NCBI GenBank assembly: GCA_035265935.1
Contig: DATFOC010000020.1
Span: forward strand, 1 to 26,390
Direction: 5' to 3'
Origin: JACDAN01 sp035265935
Lineage (GTDB): Bacteria > Actinomycetota > Thermoleophilia > Gaiellales > Gaiellaceae
DNA: 26,390 bases
Below, in pieces: positions 13,599 to 20,387 of the stretch (its first letter is position 1; each line of letters opens with the position of its first letter). Made by a program: the position numbers and the translations under genes. The notes beneath the pieces were generated by a model. It had not been told where the DNA came from. It saw only the letters and a program-made list of their open reading frames with translations, and did no database searches.

Positions 13599-13607
13599 CG
13601 CGGCGAA

Positions 13608-13784
13608 GTGGTCAGCTTCGCGCTCAAGGGAGTCCTGGGGCGAAAGCTCCGCACCGCGCTGATCGCGATCGTGCTCGGGGTCGCGATGGTGGCTGGGACG
13701 TTCATGCTGACGGACTCGATCGACAAGGCGTTCGACTCGATCTTCACCGCCGTCAGGAAGGGGTCGAACGCGGTTCCCGCGTGA
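13608..13784 (+). pseudogene. 5' fragment of an ABC permease gene (duplicate of 15339-15511)
   Basis: GTG 13608 opens a 58-codon frame ending at TGA 13782. Bases 13608-13774 match the first 173 bases of the intact permease gene at 15339 with 11 substitutions and one 6-base in-frame deletion. The deletion removes two codons of the first TM helix (LIAIVLG against LTAIAIVLG). Homology begins exactly at the start codon and ends at an arbitrary internal point, after which the frame reads only PA and stops. The piece encodes one TM helix and a short periplasmic start, so it cannot transport. It is most likely what remains of a tandem paralogue or a partial duplication, about 1.7 kb upstream of the complete copy. 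Confidence 0.85.
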
Positions 13785-13829
13785 TAGGGCAGATCTTGCC
13801 TTACCGCATCATCGGGACGCCTGATCCCC

Positions 13830-13835
13830 TAGGGT
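13830..13835 (+). promoter_or_regulatory. Probable -10 box of the DUF4389 gene
   Basis: TAGGGT lies 23 bases before GTG 13859, with GGAGGAG (a strong SD) between them. A recognisable -35 is not seen. Motif and position only. Confidence 0.35.
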
Positions 13836-13858
13836 CGGACCAGCGCGGAGGAGAGTAG

Positions 13859-15301
13859 GTGGACGGACCGCAGCCGTATCCAGTCCGTATCGAGGGACAG
13901 CTGGACACCGGCCTGAGCCGGTGGCTCTGGCTCGTGAAGTGGATCCTCGCGATCCCGCACTACATCGTGCTTGCGTTCCTCTGGCTGACGCTGCTCGTGC
14001 TGACGATCGTCGCGTTCTTCGCGATCCTCTTCACCGGCCGCTACCCGCGAGGCATCTTCGACTTCAACGTCGGCGTTCTCCGCTGGACGTGGCGGGTCGC
14101 GTTCTACTCCTACGGCGCCCTGGGCACCGATCGCTATCCGCCGTTCACGCTCGACGACGTCCCCGACTACCCGGCTCGCCTGGAGGTCGCGTACCCGGAG
14201 CAGCTCTCCCGCGGCCTCGTGCTGGTGAAGTGGTGGCTCCTCGCCATCCCGCAGTACATCGTCACGGGAATCTTCCTGGGAGGCGGCAGCTACGCGGCGG
14301 CCCGGGTCGACGACTGGTTCTGGGGGCTCGGCTTCGAGACCGGGCTGATCGGCATCCTCGTGCTCTTCGCCGGTGTGGCGCTGCTCTTCACCACCCGGTA
14401 TCCGGGCGGGCTCTTCGACTTCGTCGTCGGACTCGACCGCTGGGTTGGGCGCGTCGCCGCCTACGTGCTGCTCATGCGCGACGAGTACCCGCCGTTCCGG
14501 CTCGACCAGGGAGGCACCGATCCGGCATCGGCGTTCGCGGAGCCCGCTCCCACGTCCCCGGCTGCCCTCATCGCCGGCGAGCCGGCTGCGCCTGCCGAGC
14601 CTCCTGCCCGCAGAGACTGGACCGGTGGACGAATCGCGCTCGTGGTCGTCGGCACCATCGCGGGCCTGCTGGCGCTCGGTCTCCTCGTCGGCGGCTGCGC
14701 GCTCGTCGCCGTAGACCAGACGCAACGAGACGACAACGGGTTCCTCATGTCACCGACGCAGGACTTCTCGACACCGACCTACGCGATCGTGTCCGAGAGC
14801 GCCGACGTCGACACCGAAGGAGGCGAGTGGGCGCTCGACACGTTCCTCGGCACGGTCCGGATTCGCAGCGAGAGCGACCGCCAGGTGTTCCTCGGGATCG
14901 GGCCAGCCGACGAGGTCACGCGGTACCTCGGAGGCGTCGAGCGCGACGTGGTCGACGACCTCGACTCGAGCGGTGACCCGGAGTACTCGCGACGTTCGGG
15001 CGTCGCGCCAACCGGCCCGCCGGGCGACGAGACCTTCTGGGTCGCGTCGACGGAGGGTGCCGGTGAGCGGACGCTCGAATGGGAGCCGGAGGACGGGGAC
15101 TGGCAGGCGGTGGTGATGAACGAGGACGCGTCGCGCGGGGTCTCCGCCGAGCTGAGCATCGGCGCCGAGCTGGACTCGATCCTCTGGATCGGCATCGGAC
15201 TGCTTCTTGCCGGCGCCCTCTTCGCCGCAGGTTCCGCGCTTGCAATCACGGCGGCCACGCGCCGCCGACGCTTAGGGACGAGATCGGCCACGTCCTCGTA
15301 G
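13859..15301 (+). CDS. DUF4389-type membrane protein, tandem domains
   Basis: A 480-residue membrane protein. Two copies of a DUF4389-like unit lie in tandem. Unit 1 (about 1-105) has SRWLWLVKWILAIPHYIVLAFL, FTGRYPRGIFDFNVGVLRW and DRYPPFTLD. Unit 2 (about 112-215) repeats these as LVLVKWWLLAIPQYIVTGIF, FTTRYPGGLFDFVVGLDRW and DEYPPFRLD. A Pro/Ala-rich linker (220-258) and a TM helix (about 262-288) follow, then an extracytoplasmic beta-rich region (about 300-440) with acidic loops, and a last TM helix (IGIGLLLAGALFAAGSALAI). The role of the domain is unknown. GTG 13859 has SD GGAGGAG 6-8 bases upstream, and the protein starts directly with the family pattern. The downstream ABC permease begins 37 bases after its stop, so the two may be cotranscribed. 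Confidence 0.85.
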   Translation: MDGPQPYPVRIEGQLDTGLSRWLWLVKWILAIPHYIVLAFLWLTLLVLTIVAFFAILFTGRYPRGIFDFNVGVLRWTWRVAFYSYGALGTDRYPPFTLDDVPDYPARLEVAYPEQLSRGLVLVKWWLLAIPQYIVTGIFLGGGSYAAARVDDWFWGLGFETGLIGILVLFAGVALLFTTRYPGGLFDFVVGLDRWVGRVAAYVLLMRDEYPPFRLDQGGTDPASAFAEPAPTSPAALIAGEPAAPAEPPARRDWTGGRIALVVVGTIAGLLALGLLVGGCALVAVDQTQRDDNGFLMSPTQDFSTPTYAIVSESADVDTEGGEWALDTFLGTVRIRSESDRQVFLGIGPADEVTRYLGGVERDVVDDLDSSGDPEYSRRSGVAPTGPPGDETFWVASTEGAGERTLEWEPEDGDWQAVVMNEDASRGVSAELSIGAELDSILWIGIGLLLAGALFAAGSALAITAATRRRRLGTRSATSS

Positions 15302-15338
15302 GACGCGGTCGCATTCGAAAGTTCGGCAACATGACGGG

Positions 15339-15511
15339 GTGGTTCGCTTCGCGCTCAAGGGAATCCTGGGGCGAAAGCTCCGCACCGCGCTGACCGCGAT
15401 CGCCATCGTCCTTGGGGTCGCGATGGTGGCCGGGACGTTCATGCTGACGGACTCCATCGACAAGGCGTTCGACTCGATCTTCACCGACGTCAGGCAAGGG
15501 TCGAACGCGGT
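15339..15511 (+). repeat. Source copy of the permease 5' duplication
   Basis: The first 173 bases of the intact ABC permease gene match 13608-13774 in direct orientation with 11 substitutions and one 6-base gap, about 93 percent identity by hand alignment. Sequence before the two start codons is unrelated. Confidence 0.85.
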
Positions 15512-17897
15512 GATCTCCGGAAAGTCCGCCTTCGACCTGAGCGAGGGCAGCGGAACGAACTCGCCGACGCTCGGCGAGTCGCTGCTACCGGAGGTGAGGC
15601 GCCTGCCTTCGGTCGCGGAGGCCGAGGGGAGCGTCGACGGCGAGGCGCAGTTGATCGGAGAGGACGGCAAGGCGATCGTCTACGGCGGCGCACCGAACCT
15701 CGGCTTCAGCGTCGCGTCTGGAGACTCGCCCTTCAACCCGCTCACGCTCGTCGAGGGTGCCTGGCCGAAGGCCGGCGAGCTCGTTATTGATCGGTCGACA
15801 GCGGACAAGGAGGACTTCCGGCTCGGCGAGTCGATCGGCGTCCAGGCGGAGGGCCCCGCGCAGCGGCTTCGTATCTCGGGGCTCGTCCGGTTCGGATCGG
15901 TCTCGACGATCGGCGGCGCCACGCTGGCGGGCTTCGATCTCCCCACCGCCCAGGAGCTCTTCGGGAAGCGCGGTCGACTCGACGAGATCGCCGTCGCGGC
16001 GAGGCCCGGCGTCTCGGACGACGAGCTCGTGCGCGATCTCCAGGCAGAGCTCCCGCCGACCGCACAGGTGAAGACCGGCTCTCAGCAGGCTCGCGACGAC
16101 GCCGCGGAGACGAACAGCTTCATCTCGTTCCTGCGCGGCTTCCTCCTCGCCTTCGGGGGGATAGCGCTCTTCGTCGGCGCCTTCGTGATCGCGAACTCGC
16201 TCTCGATCACGATCGCCCAGCGGACGCGGGAGTTCGCCACGGTGCGCACGATCGGCGGGTCCCGTCGGCAGCTCCTGGTGTCGGTCCTGATCGAAGCGCT
16301 CGTCATCGGCGTGCTGGCATCGCTGGTCGGGCTCGCCGTCGGCGTGGGGCTCGCGAAGGCGTTGTTCTGGCTCTTCGACCTCGTCGGGTTCACGCTCCCG
16401 AACAGCGGGCTGATCCTGGAGCCGACCGCGGTCGTGATCGCACTGGCTGCGGGAATCATCGTCACGGTCGTGGCGAGCATCCGGCCGGCGTTCCGCGCGA
16501 CACGGGTGCCGCCGATCGCAGCGGTGCGCGAAGGCGCATCGCTGCCGCAGTCTCGCTTCGCCCGCTTCCGGGTCCCGGGCTCGATCCTGCTCACGCTCGC
16601 GGGGTTCGCCGCGCTCTCCTGGGGCCTCTTCGGCCCGGGGTTGAGCACGACCGCGCTGCTCGTCTGGATGGGAGTCGGGGCGCTCCTCATCTTCCTCGGT
16701 GTCGCGCTGCTCGCGGAGCGCCTGGTCAGGCCACTTGCGGCGTGGCTGGGCTGGCCGGGGGCACGAATCGGCGGCGTGGCCGGCTTGCTCGCGCGCGACA
16801 ACGCCCGACGCAATCCCCAGCGAACCGCCTCGACGGCGGCGGCGCTCATGATCGGCCTGGCGCTCGTCACGCTCGTCTCCGTGCTCGCCGCCGGCATCGT
16901 CTCGACTTTCCGGGATGCCGTCGACGAGCTCTGGAAGGACGCCGACTACGCGGTGACGGCCCAGAACAACTTCTCGCCGCTTCCGGTCAGCGTGGGTCAG
17001 GCGGCGAGCACGGCGCAGGGCGTGGACTTCGTCGGCAACGTCCGGGCAGGGGAGGCGCGGGCCTTCGGCGACACGTTCAATGCCACCGCGGTCGACCCGC
17101 CGACGAGCCGGATCTTCTCGATCGATTGGAAGGAGGGGTCGGACGCCGTGCTAGCGCAGCTGGGCGACGACGGCTCATTCGTGACAGAGGGCTTTGCGGA
17201 CGACCAGGACCTGGCGATCGGCTCACCCGTCGAGCTGACATTCGCGAACGGCGACCGGAAGCGGTTCGTGGTCAGGGGCATCTTCGAGCCACCCACCGGG
17301 GGGTCACCGTTCGGCCCGGTCACCATCTCCGCGCAGACGTGGGACCGCTTCAACGAGCAGCCTCGCAACCTCTACTCCTTCGTGATCATGGAAGGTGGCC
17401 AGACCGACGCCAACCGGGCCGCCCTCGAACGACGCCTGACGGAGTTCCCGAACGCGAAGGTGGCGACGCGGAGCGAGTTCATCGACAACCAGATCTCCGG
17501 CCTGAGCTCCGTGCTGAACATCCTCTATGTCCTGCTCGCGCTGTCGGTTCTCGTCAGCTTGTTCGGCATCGTCAACACGCTCGTGCTCACAGTTTTCGAG
17601 CGAACGCGTGAGATCGGGATGCTCCGGGCGATCGGAATGACCCGGCGGCAGGTGCGCCGGATGATCCGTCACGAGAGCGTGATCACGTCAATGATCGGCG
17701 GCGCGCTCGGGATCGTCCTCGGCGTCGTCCTCGGGGGCTTGCTCGTGGCGCGCGTGGACTTCATCGACTTCACGCTTCCCGTCGTACAGCTGATTGTCTT
17801 CGCGATCGCGGCGGTCTTCGTCGGGATCGTGGCCGCGATCTTCCCGGCGCGTCGCGCCTCGAGGCTCAACGTCCTCGAGGCGCTGCAGTACGAGTAG
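15339..17897 (+). CDS. ABC transporter permease, FtsX/MacB family (two FtsX domains)
   Basis: An 852-residue permease of the FtsX/LolE/MacB type. TM1 (ALTAIAIVLGVAMVAGTFML) is followed by a periplasmic MacB_PCD domain (about 45-245). FtsX core 1 spans about 265-390 and includes RTREFATVRTIGGSRRQLL, the cytoplasmic coupling helix. A central TM pair precedes a second periplasmic domain (about 520-710), and FtsX core 2 (about 720-850) has ERTREIGMLRAIGMTRRQVRRM. This four-plus-four TM plan fits lipoprotein or lipid exporters and mechanotransmission ABC systems. The partner ATPase is not in this window. The GTG start is marked by the conserved opening RFALKGILGRKLRTAL; no good SD precedes it. A 58-codon duplicate of its 5' end lies upstream at 13608. 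Confidence 0.92.
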   Translation: MVRFALKGILGRKLRTALTAIAIVLGVAMVAGTFMLTDSIDKAFDSIFTDVRQGSNAVISGKSAFDLSEGSGTNSPTLGESLLPEVRRLPSVAEAEGSVDGEAQLIGEDGKAIVYGGAPNLGFSVASGDSPFNPLTLVEGAWPKAGELVIDRSTADKEDFRLGESIGVQAEGPAQRLRISGLVRFGSVSTIGGATLAGFDLPTAQELFGKRGRLDEIAVAARPGVSDDELVRDLQAELPPTAQVKTGSQQARDDAAETNSFISFLRGFLLAFGGIALFVGAFVIANSLSITIAQRTREFATVRTIGGSRRQLLVSVLIEALVIGVLASLVGLAVGVGLAKALFWLFDLVGFTLPNSGLILEPTAVVIALAAGIIVTVVASIRPAFRATRVPPIAAVREGASLPQSRFARFRVPGSILLTLAGFAALSWGLFGPGLSTTALLVWMGVGALLIFLGVALLAERLVRPLAAWLGWPGARIGGVAGLLARDNARRNPQRTASTAAALMIGLALVTLVSVLAAGIVSTFRDAVDELWKDADYAVTAQNNFSPLPVSVGQAASTAQGVDFVGNVRAGEARAFGDTFNATAVDPPTSRIFSIDWKEGSDAVLAQLGDDGSFVTEGFADDQDLAIGSPVELTFANGDRKRFVVRGIFEPPTGGSPFGPVTISAQTWDRFNEQPRNLYSFVIMEGGQTDANRAALERRLTEFPNAKVATRSEFIDNQISGLSSVLNILYVLLALSVLVSLFGIVNTLVLTVFERTREIGMLRAIGMTRRQVRRMIRHESVITSMIGGALGIVLGVVLGGLLVARVDFIDFTLPVVQLIVFAIAAVFVGIVAAIFPARRASRLNVLEALQYE

Positions 17898-17916
17898 CGC
17901 GCCTCGGCGCCCGATG

Positions 17917-17922
17917 TAGCGT
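17917..17922 (+). promoter_or_regulatory. -10 box for a leaderless MFS transcript
   Basis: TAGCGT is followed by 6 bases and GTG 17929. No SD is present. The geometry matches the leaderless pattern seen at the SSI-like gene and at folD. Confidence 0.45.
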
Positions 17923-17928
17923 AGGCCG

Positions 17929-19158
17929 GTGCTGAGCGCTGCCCTGAGCCCGCTCGCCGAGCGGGACTTCCGGCTGCTCTTCCTCGGGCGAACGGTGTCC
18001 CTCTTCGGGTCCGCTTTCGCGCCGATCGCGCTCGCCTTCGCCGTGCTGGACATCGGCGGCTCCGCGACGGATCTCGGGCTCGTCGCCGCCGCCAGTACCC
18101 TGCCGCAGGTCGTCTTCATCCTCGTCGGAGGGATCTGGGCCGACCGACTCCCCCGCCACCACGTGATGGTTGTGTCCGACTCGATCGCCGGGGCGGCGCA
18201 GGCGGCGATCGCGTTGCTCGTGCTCACCGGCGCTGCGGAGATCTGGCACCTGGTCGCACTGCAGCTGGTGCGCGGCACGGCGACCGCGTTCTTCTTCCCG
18301 GCGGCCCAGGGAATCGTCCCGCAAACGGTCAGCACGCGGCTGCTCCAGGAAGCGAACGCGCTGCTTCGCCTCTCCCGCAACGGGACGCTGATCTTCGGCG
18401 CGGCCGCAGGAGGCATCCTCGTCGCCACGATCGGGTCGGGCTGGTCGCTGGCATTCGACTCGGCCACCTACTTCGCCGGCGCGGCGCTCCTCCTCGCGCT
18501 CCGGATCCCACGCGACGTGACGCTGCCCGATCGCGACTTCTTACGCGAGCTGCGGGAGGGCTGGGACGCTTTCCGCTCGCGGTCGTGGCTCTGGGGCATC
18601 GTCGTCCAGTTCGCCTTCGTCAACGCGGCGATCGTCGGCGTCTGGTCGGTGCTCGGGCCCATCGTTGCCGAAGACGAGCTCGGCGGTGCGGCCGCCTGGG
18701 GCTTCATCGTTGCGGCGCAGGCGGCGGGGTTCGTGTTCGGAGGCGTCGTCACCCTGCGGTACCGCCCTTCGCGGATGCTCCTCGTCGCGACGCTGGCGAT
18801 CTTCCCGACCGCCCTGCCGATCCTGCTGCTCGCCCCGCCTGCACCGGTCATGGTCATCGCTGCGGCGGCCTTCGTCTCAGGCGTGGGGGTAGAGCTCTTC
18901 GGCGTGCTCTGGGACGTGACGATGCAGCAGGAGATCTCTTCGGAGCAGCTCTCGCGCGTCTACTCCTACGACGCCCTGGGGTCCTACGTCGTCATTCCGC
19001 TGGGCGCCGCCGTGGCGGGTCCGGTGGCGGACACGATGGGCACGGCCGAGACGCTCGTTGCATCGGCGCTTGTGATCATCGGGGCAACCGCGCTCGTGTT
19101 GTTGGTCGACGAAGTCCGCCGCCTGCGGCGTACGGCTGTGGAGGCGGCGTCCGTCTAG
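17929..19158 (+). CDS. MFS transporter (MFS_3, EntS-like)
   Basis: A 409-residue, 12-TM major facilitator protein of the MFS_3 type that includes enterobactin exporter EntS and macrolide-efflux proteins. The N-terminus LSPLAERDFRLLFLGRTVSLFGSAFAPIAL is typical for this group in actinobacteria. Loop 2-3 shows GGIWADRLPRHHVMVVSD, the G-x-x-x-D-R-x-x-R motif A variant. Helix 4-5 reads LVRGTATAFFFPAAQGIVPQTV, and the second half has SVLGPIVAEDELGG and GPVADTMG. It probably exports small hydrophobic compounds; the ligand cannot be read. GTG 17929 is chosen by this homology and by the TAGCGT box 6 bases upstream. It starts 31 bases after the ABC permease and ends one base from the convergent rsgA stop. 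Confidence 0.9.
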   Translation: MLSAALSPLAERDFRLLFLGRTVSLFGSAFAPIALAFAVLDIGGSATDLGLVAAASTLPQVVFILVGGIWADRLPRHHVMVVSDSIAGAAQAAIALLVLTGAAEIWHLVALQLVRGTATAFFFPAAQGIVPQTVSTRLLQEANALLRLSRNGTLIFGAAAGGILVATIGSGWSLAFDSATYFAGAALLLALRIPRDVTLPDRDFLRELREGWDAFRSRSWLWGIVVQFAFVNAAIVGVWSVLGPIVAEDELGGAAAWGFIVAAQAAGFVFGGVVTLRYRPSRMLLVATLAIFPTALPILLLAPPAPVMVIAAAAFVSGVGVELFGVLWDVTMQQEISSEQLSRVYSYDALGSYVVIPLGAAVAGPVADTMGTAETLVASALVIIGATALVLLVDEVRRLRRTAVEAASV

Positions 19159-19159
19159 C

Positions 19160-20221
19160 TCAACGCTTCTTGCTGTTGGTGACCTTCATCCGCTCACGCT
19201 GGGACTTCGAGATCGCGGCCCACTTCTTCCGCTCCTCCGCGCGCAACCGCGGGTCGAGCTTGCGCTCGAGGTGCGCCAGCTCGCGCTGGAGCTTGAGGTA
19301 GCTCTCCCACCGGTCTGCGGGCAGCGTGCCGTCGGCGAGCGCTTCGCGGACGGCGCAGCCGGGCTCGGTGTCGTGCGCGCAGTCCGAGAACTTGCACTCG
19401 GTCACCAGCTCGGCGATGTCGGCGAACGCCTTGTCGAGGCCGCCGTCGGTCTCCCAGAGCTGGAGCTCGCGCAGCCCCGGCGTGTCGATGAGGACGCCGC
19501 CCTCGGGCAGGACGAGCAGCTCGCGGTGGCTGGTGGTGTGGCGGCCGCGGCCGTCTGACCTGACCTCGCCGGTCTGGAGCCGTCCGTCGCCGAGCAAAGC
19601 GTTGATCAGCGTGGACTTGCCCACGCCGGATGAGCCAAGCAGCACGCCGGTCTTCGCTCCGGCGAGATAGGGGAGGAGCACGTCGACGCCCTCCGCGGCC
19701 ACCGCCGTGGCCACGTGGACGGGCACGCCGAACGCGACCGACTCGGTCTCGGCGACAGCGCTGTCGAGGTCGGTCGCGAGGTCCGCCTTGTTGAGAACGA
19801 TGACCGGCGTCGCGCCGCCTTCCCAGGCGGTGGCGAGGTAGCGCTCGAGCCGGCGGATGCTGAAGTCCCGCTCGTCGAGGCCCATCACGAGGAAGGCCAC
19901 ATCCACGTTCGCCACGAGCACCTGCTCGGACACCTCGGTGAATGGCGTCTTGCGCGAGAACTTGCTCCGGCGCGGCAGGACGACGTCGATCTGCCGCTCG
20001 CGGAGGCCGACCCAGTCGCCGACGACCGGAAGCTCTCCAGGCTCGGCTGCATGGCGAAGCCGCCCGGTGATCTCCACCAGGACGTCGTCCGCCTCAGTCG
20101 CGACCTCCCAGGCGCCGCGGTGCTGGACCGCAACGCGGCCGGGTTCAAGGCCGTCGTGTGAACTGAATTCCGCCGCGAGCTCGTCGTTCCAGCCGAGCTG
20201 CGCGAGTCGTGGGAACTGCAA
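19160..20221 (-). CDS. rsgA: Ribosome small subunit-dependent GTPase RsgA
   Basis: A 353-residue circularly permuted GTPase. An OB-fold N-domain (about 28-95, with VVGDWVGL) comes first. The G motifs follow in permuted order: G4 NKAD (144-147), G1 GSSGVGKST (196-204), G2 region GRHTT (226-230), G3 DTPG (246-249). A C-terminal zinc finger has C276, C281, H283 and C289, and a basic tail ends TNSKKR. RsgA binds immature 30S subunits, checks the decoding site and hydrolyses GTP to release assembly factors such as RbfA. The start is TTG 20221, fixed by AAAGGAG 5 bases before it; no ATG or GTG gives a full N-domain. The gene lies behind a leader with its own promoter, a 16-codon ORF and an intrinsic terminator, so it is likely attenuated. 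Confidence 0.96.
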   Translation of the reverse strand: MQFPRLAQLGWNDELAAEFSSHDGLEPGRVAVQHRGAWEVATEADDVLVEITGRLRHAAEPGELPVVGDWVGLRERQIDVVLPRRSKFSRKTPFTEVSEQVLVANVDVAFLVMGLDERDFSIRRLERYLATAWEGGATPVIVLNKADLATDLDSAVAETESVAFGVPVHVATAVAAEGVDVLLPYLAGAKTGVLLGSSGVGKSTLINALLGDGRLQTGEVRSDGRGRHTTSHRELLVLPEGGVLIDTPGLRELQLWETDGGLDKAFADIAELVTECKFSDCAHDTEPGCAVREALADGTLPADRWESYLKLQRELAHLERKLDPRLRAEERKKWAAISKSQRERMKVTNSKKR

Positions 20222-20226
20222 GCTGT

Positions 20227-20233
20227 CTCCTTT
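20227..20233 (-). promoter_or_regulatory. Ribosome binding site of rsgA (decides TTG start)
   Basis: AAAGGAG on the minus strand ends 5 bases before TTG 20221. The preceding GCAGGA (20238-20233) is complementary to TCCTGC in the 3' arm of the leader terminator, so leader folding could also affect access to this site. Confidence 0.8.
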
Positions 20234-20245
20234 CCTGCAAGGACG

Positions 20246-20297
20246 AAAAAGGCTCTCGCAGGACCGGAGCTGAGCTAGTTCATGCAGGCCCTGCGAG
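20246..20297 (-). terminator. Intrinsic terminator inside the rsgA leader (attenuator candidate)
   Basis: On the minus strand CTCGCAGGGCC (20297-20287) pairs with GGTCCTGCGAG (20265-20255) over 11 bp with one G-T wobble. A 21-nt loop separates the arms, and AGCC then TTTTT (20250-20246) follows. The 5' arm lies within codons 10-13 of the 16-codon leader ORF, whose TAG stop is in the loop. A ribosome at that stop would block the stem. The promoter lies between this hairpin and the upstream thioesterase gene, so it is not simply the end of that operon. Confidence 0.65.
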
Positions 20298-20325
20298 TGA
20301 AGAGGCGATCAAGCTCAGTTGTCAA
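20275..20325 (-). CDS. Candidate leader peptide of rsgA, 16 codons
   Basis: TTG 20325 opens a 16-codon frame, MTTELDRLFTRRACMN, ending with TAG at 20277-20275. A full-strength SD (AAAGGAGG) lies 4 bases before the TTG, as strong as any in the window, which is hard to explain if nothing is translated there. The last codons (CGC AGG GCC TGC ATG AAC) overlap the 5' arm of the leader terminator and the stop falls in its loop. That is the arrangement expected if passage or stalling of a ribosome decides between termination and read-through into rsgA. No run of one amino acid codon is present, so it does not look like a classical amino-acid-sensing leader; Cys-Met-Asn at the end is the only striking peptide feature. 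TTGACA at its start also resembles a -35 box, but no matching -10 follows. Confidence 0.5.
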   Translation of the reverse strand: MTTELDRLFTRRACMN

Positions 20326-20329
20326 GGCG

Positions 20330-20337
20330 CCTCCTTT
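20330..20337 (-). promoter_or_regulatory. Strong SD of the rsgA leader ORF
   Basis: AAAGGAGG on the minus strand, followed by CGCC and TTG 20325. It lies about 13 bases downstream of the transcription start predicted from the TACCCT box. Confidence 0.55.
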
Positions 20338-20357
20338 CGTCGCGGGCCGGACGCCTC

Positions 20358-20387
20358 AGGGTAGGTGCAAGGGCCTTGCCGCGTCAA
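20358..20387 (-). promoter_or_regulatory. Promoter of rsgA with palindromic spacer
   Basis: Minus-strand TTGACG (20387-20382) and TACCCT (20363-20358) are 18 bases apart, a good housekeeping-type promoter. The -35 box overlaps the stop codon of the thioesterase gene. The spacer contains an odd-length perfect inverted repeat, GCAAGG-G-CCTTGC (20367-20379 on the plus strand), placed where a MerR-like or repressor protein could bind. The predicted start near 20351 gives a leader of about 130 nt. Confidence 0.6.

Noticed and set aside
13608..13784. A real 58-residue membrane peptide
   Set aside because: Homology to the permease ends mid-domain and the last codons are unrelated, so truncation explains it better.
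20255..20297. Hairpin as simple terminator of the reductase/thioesterase operon
   Set aside because: A promoter-like TTGACG-18-TACCCT overlaps the thioesterase stop, so the hairpin lies within the transcript predicted for rsgA. Termination of the upstream operon may still be a second role.
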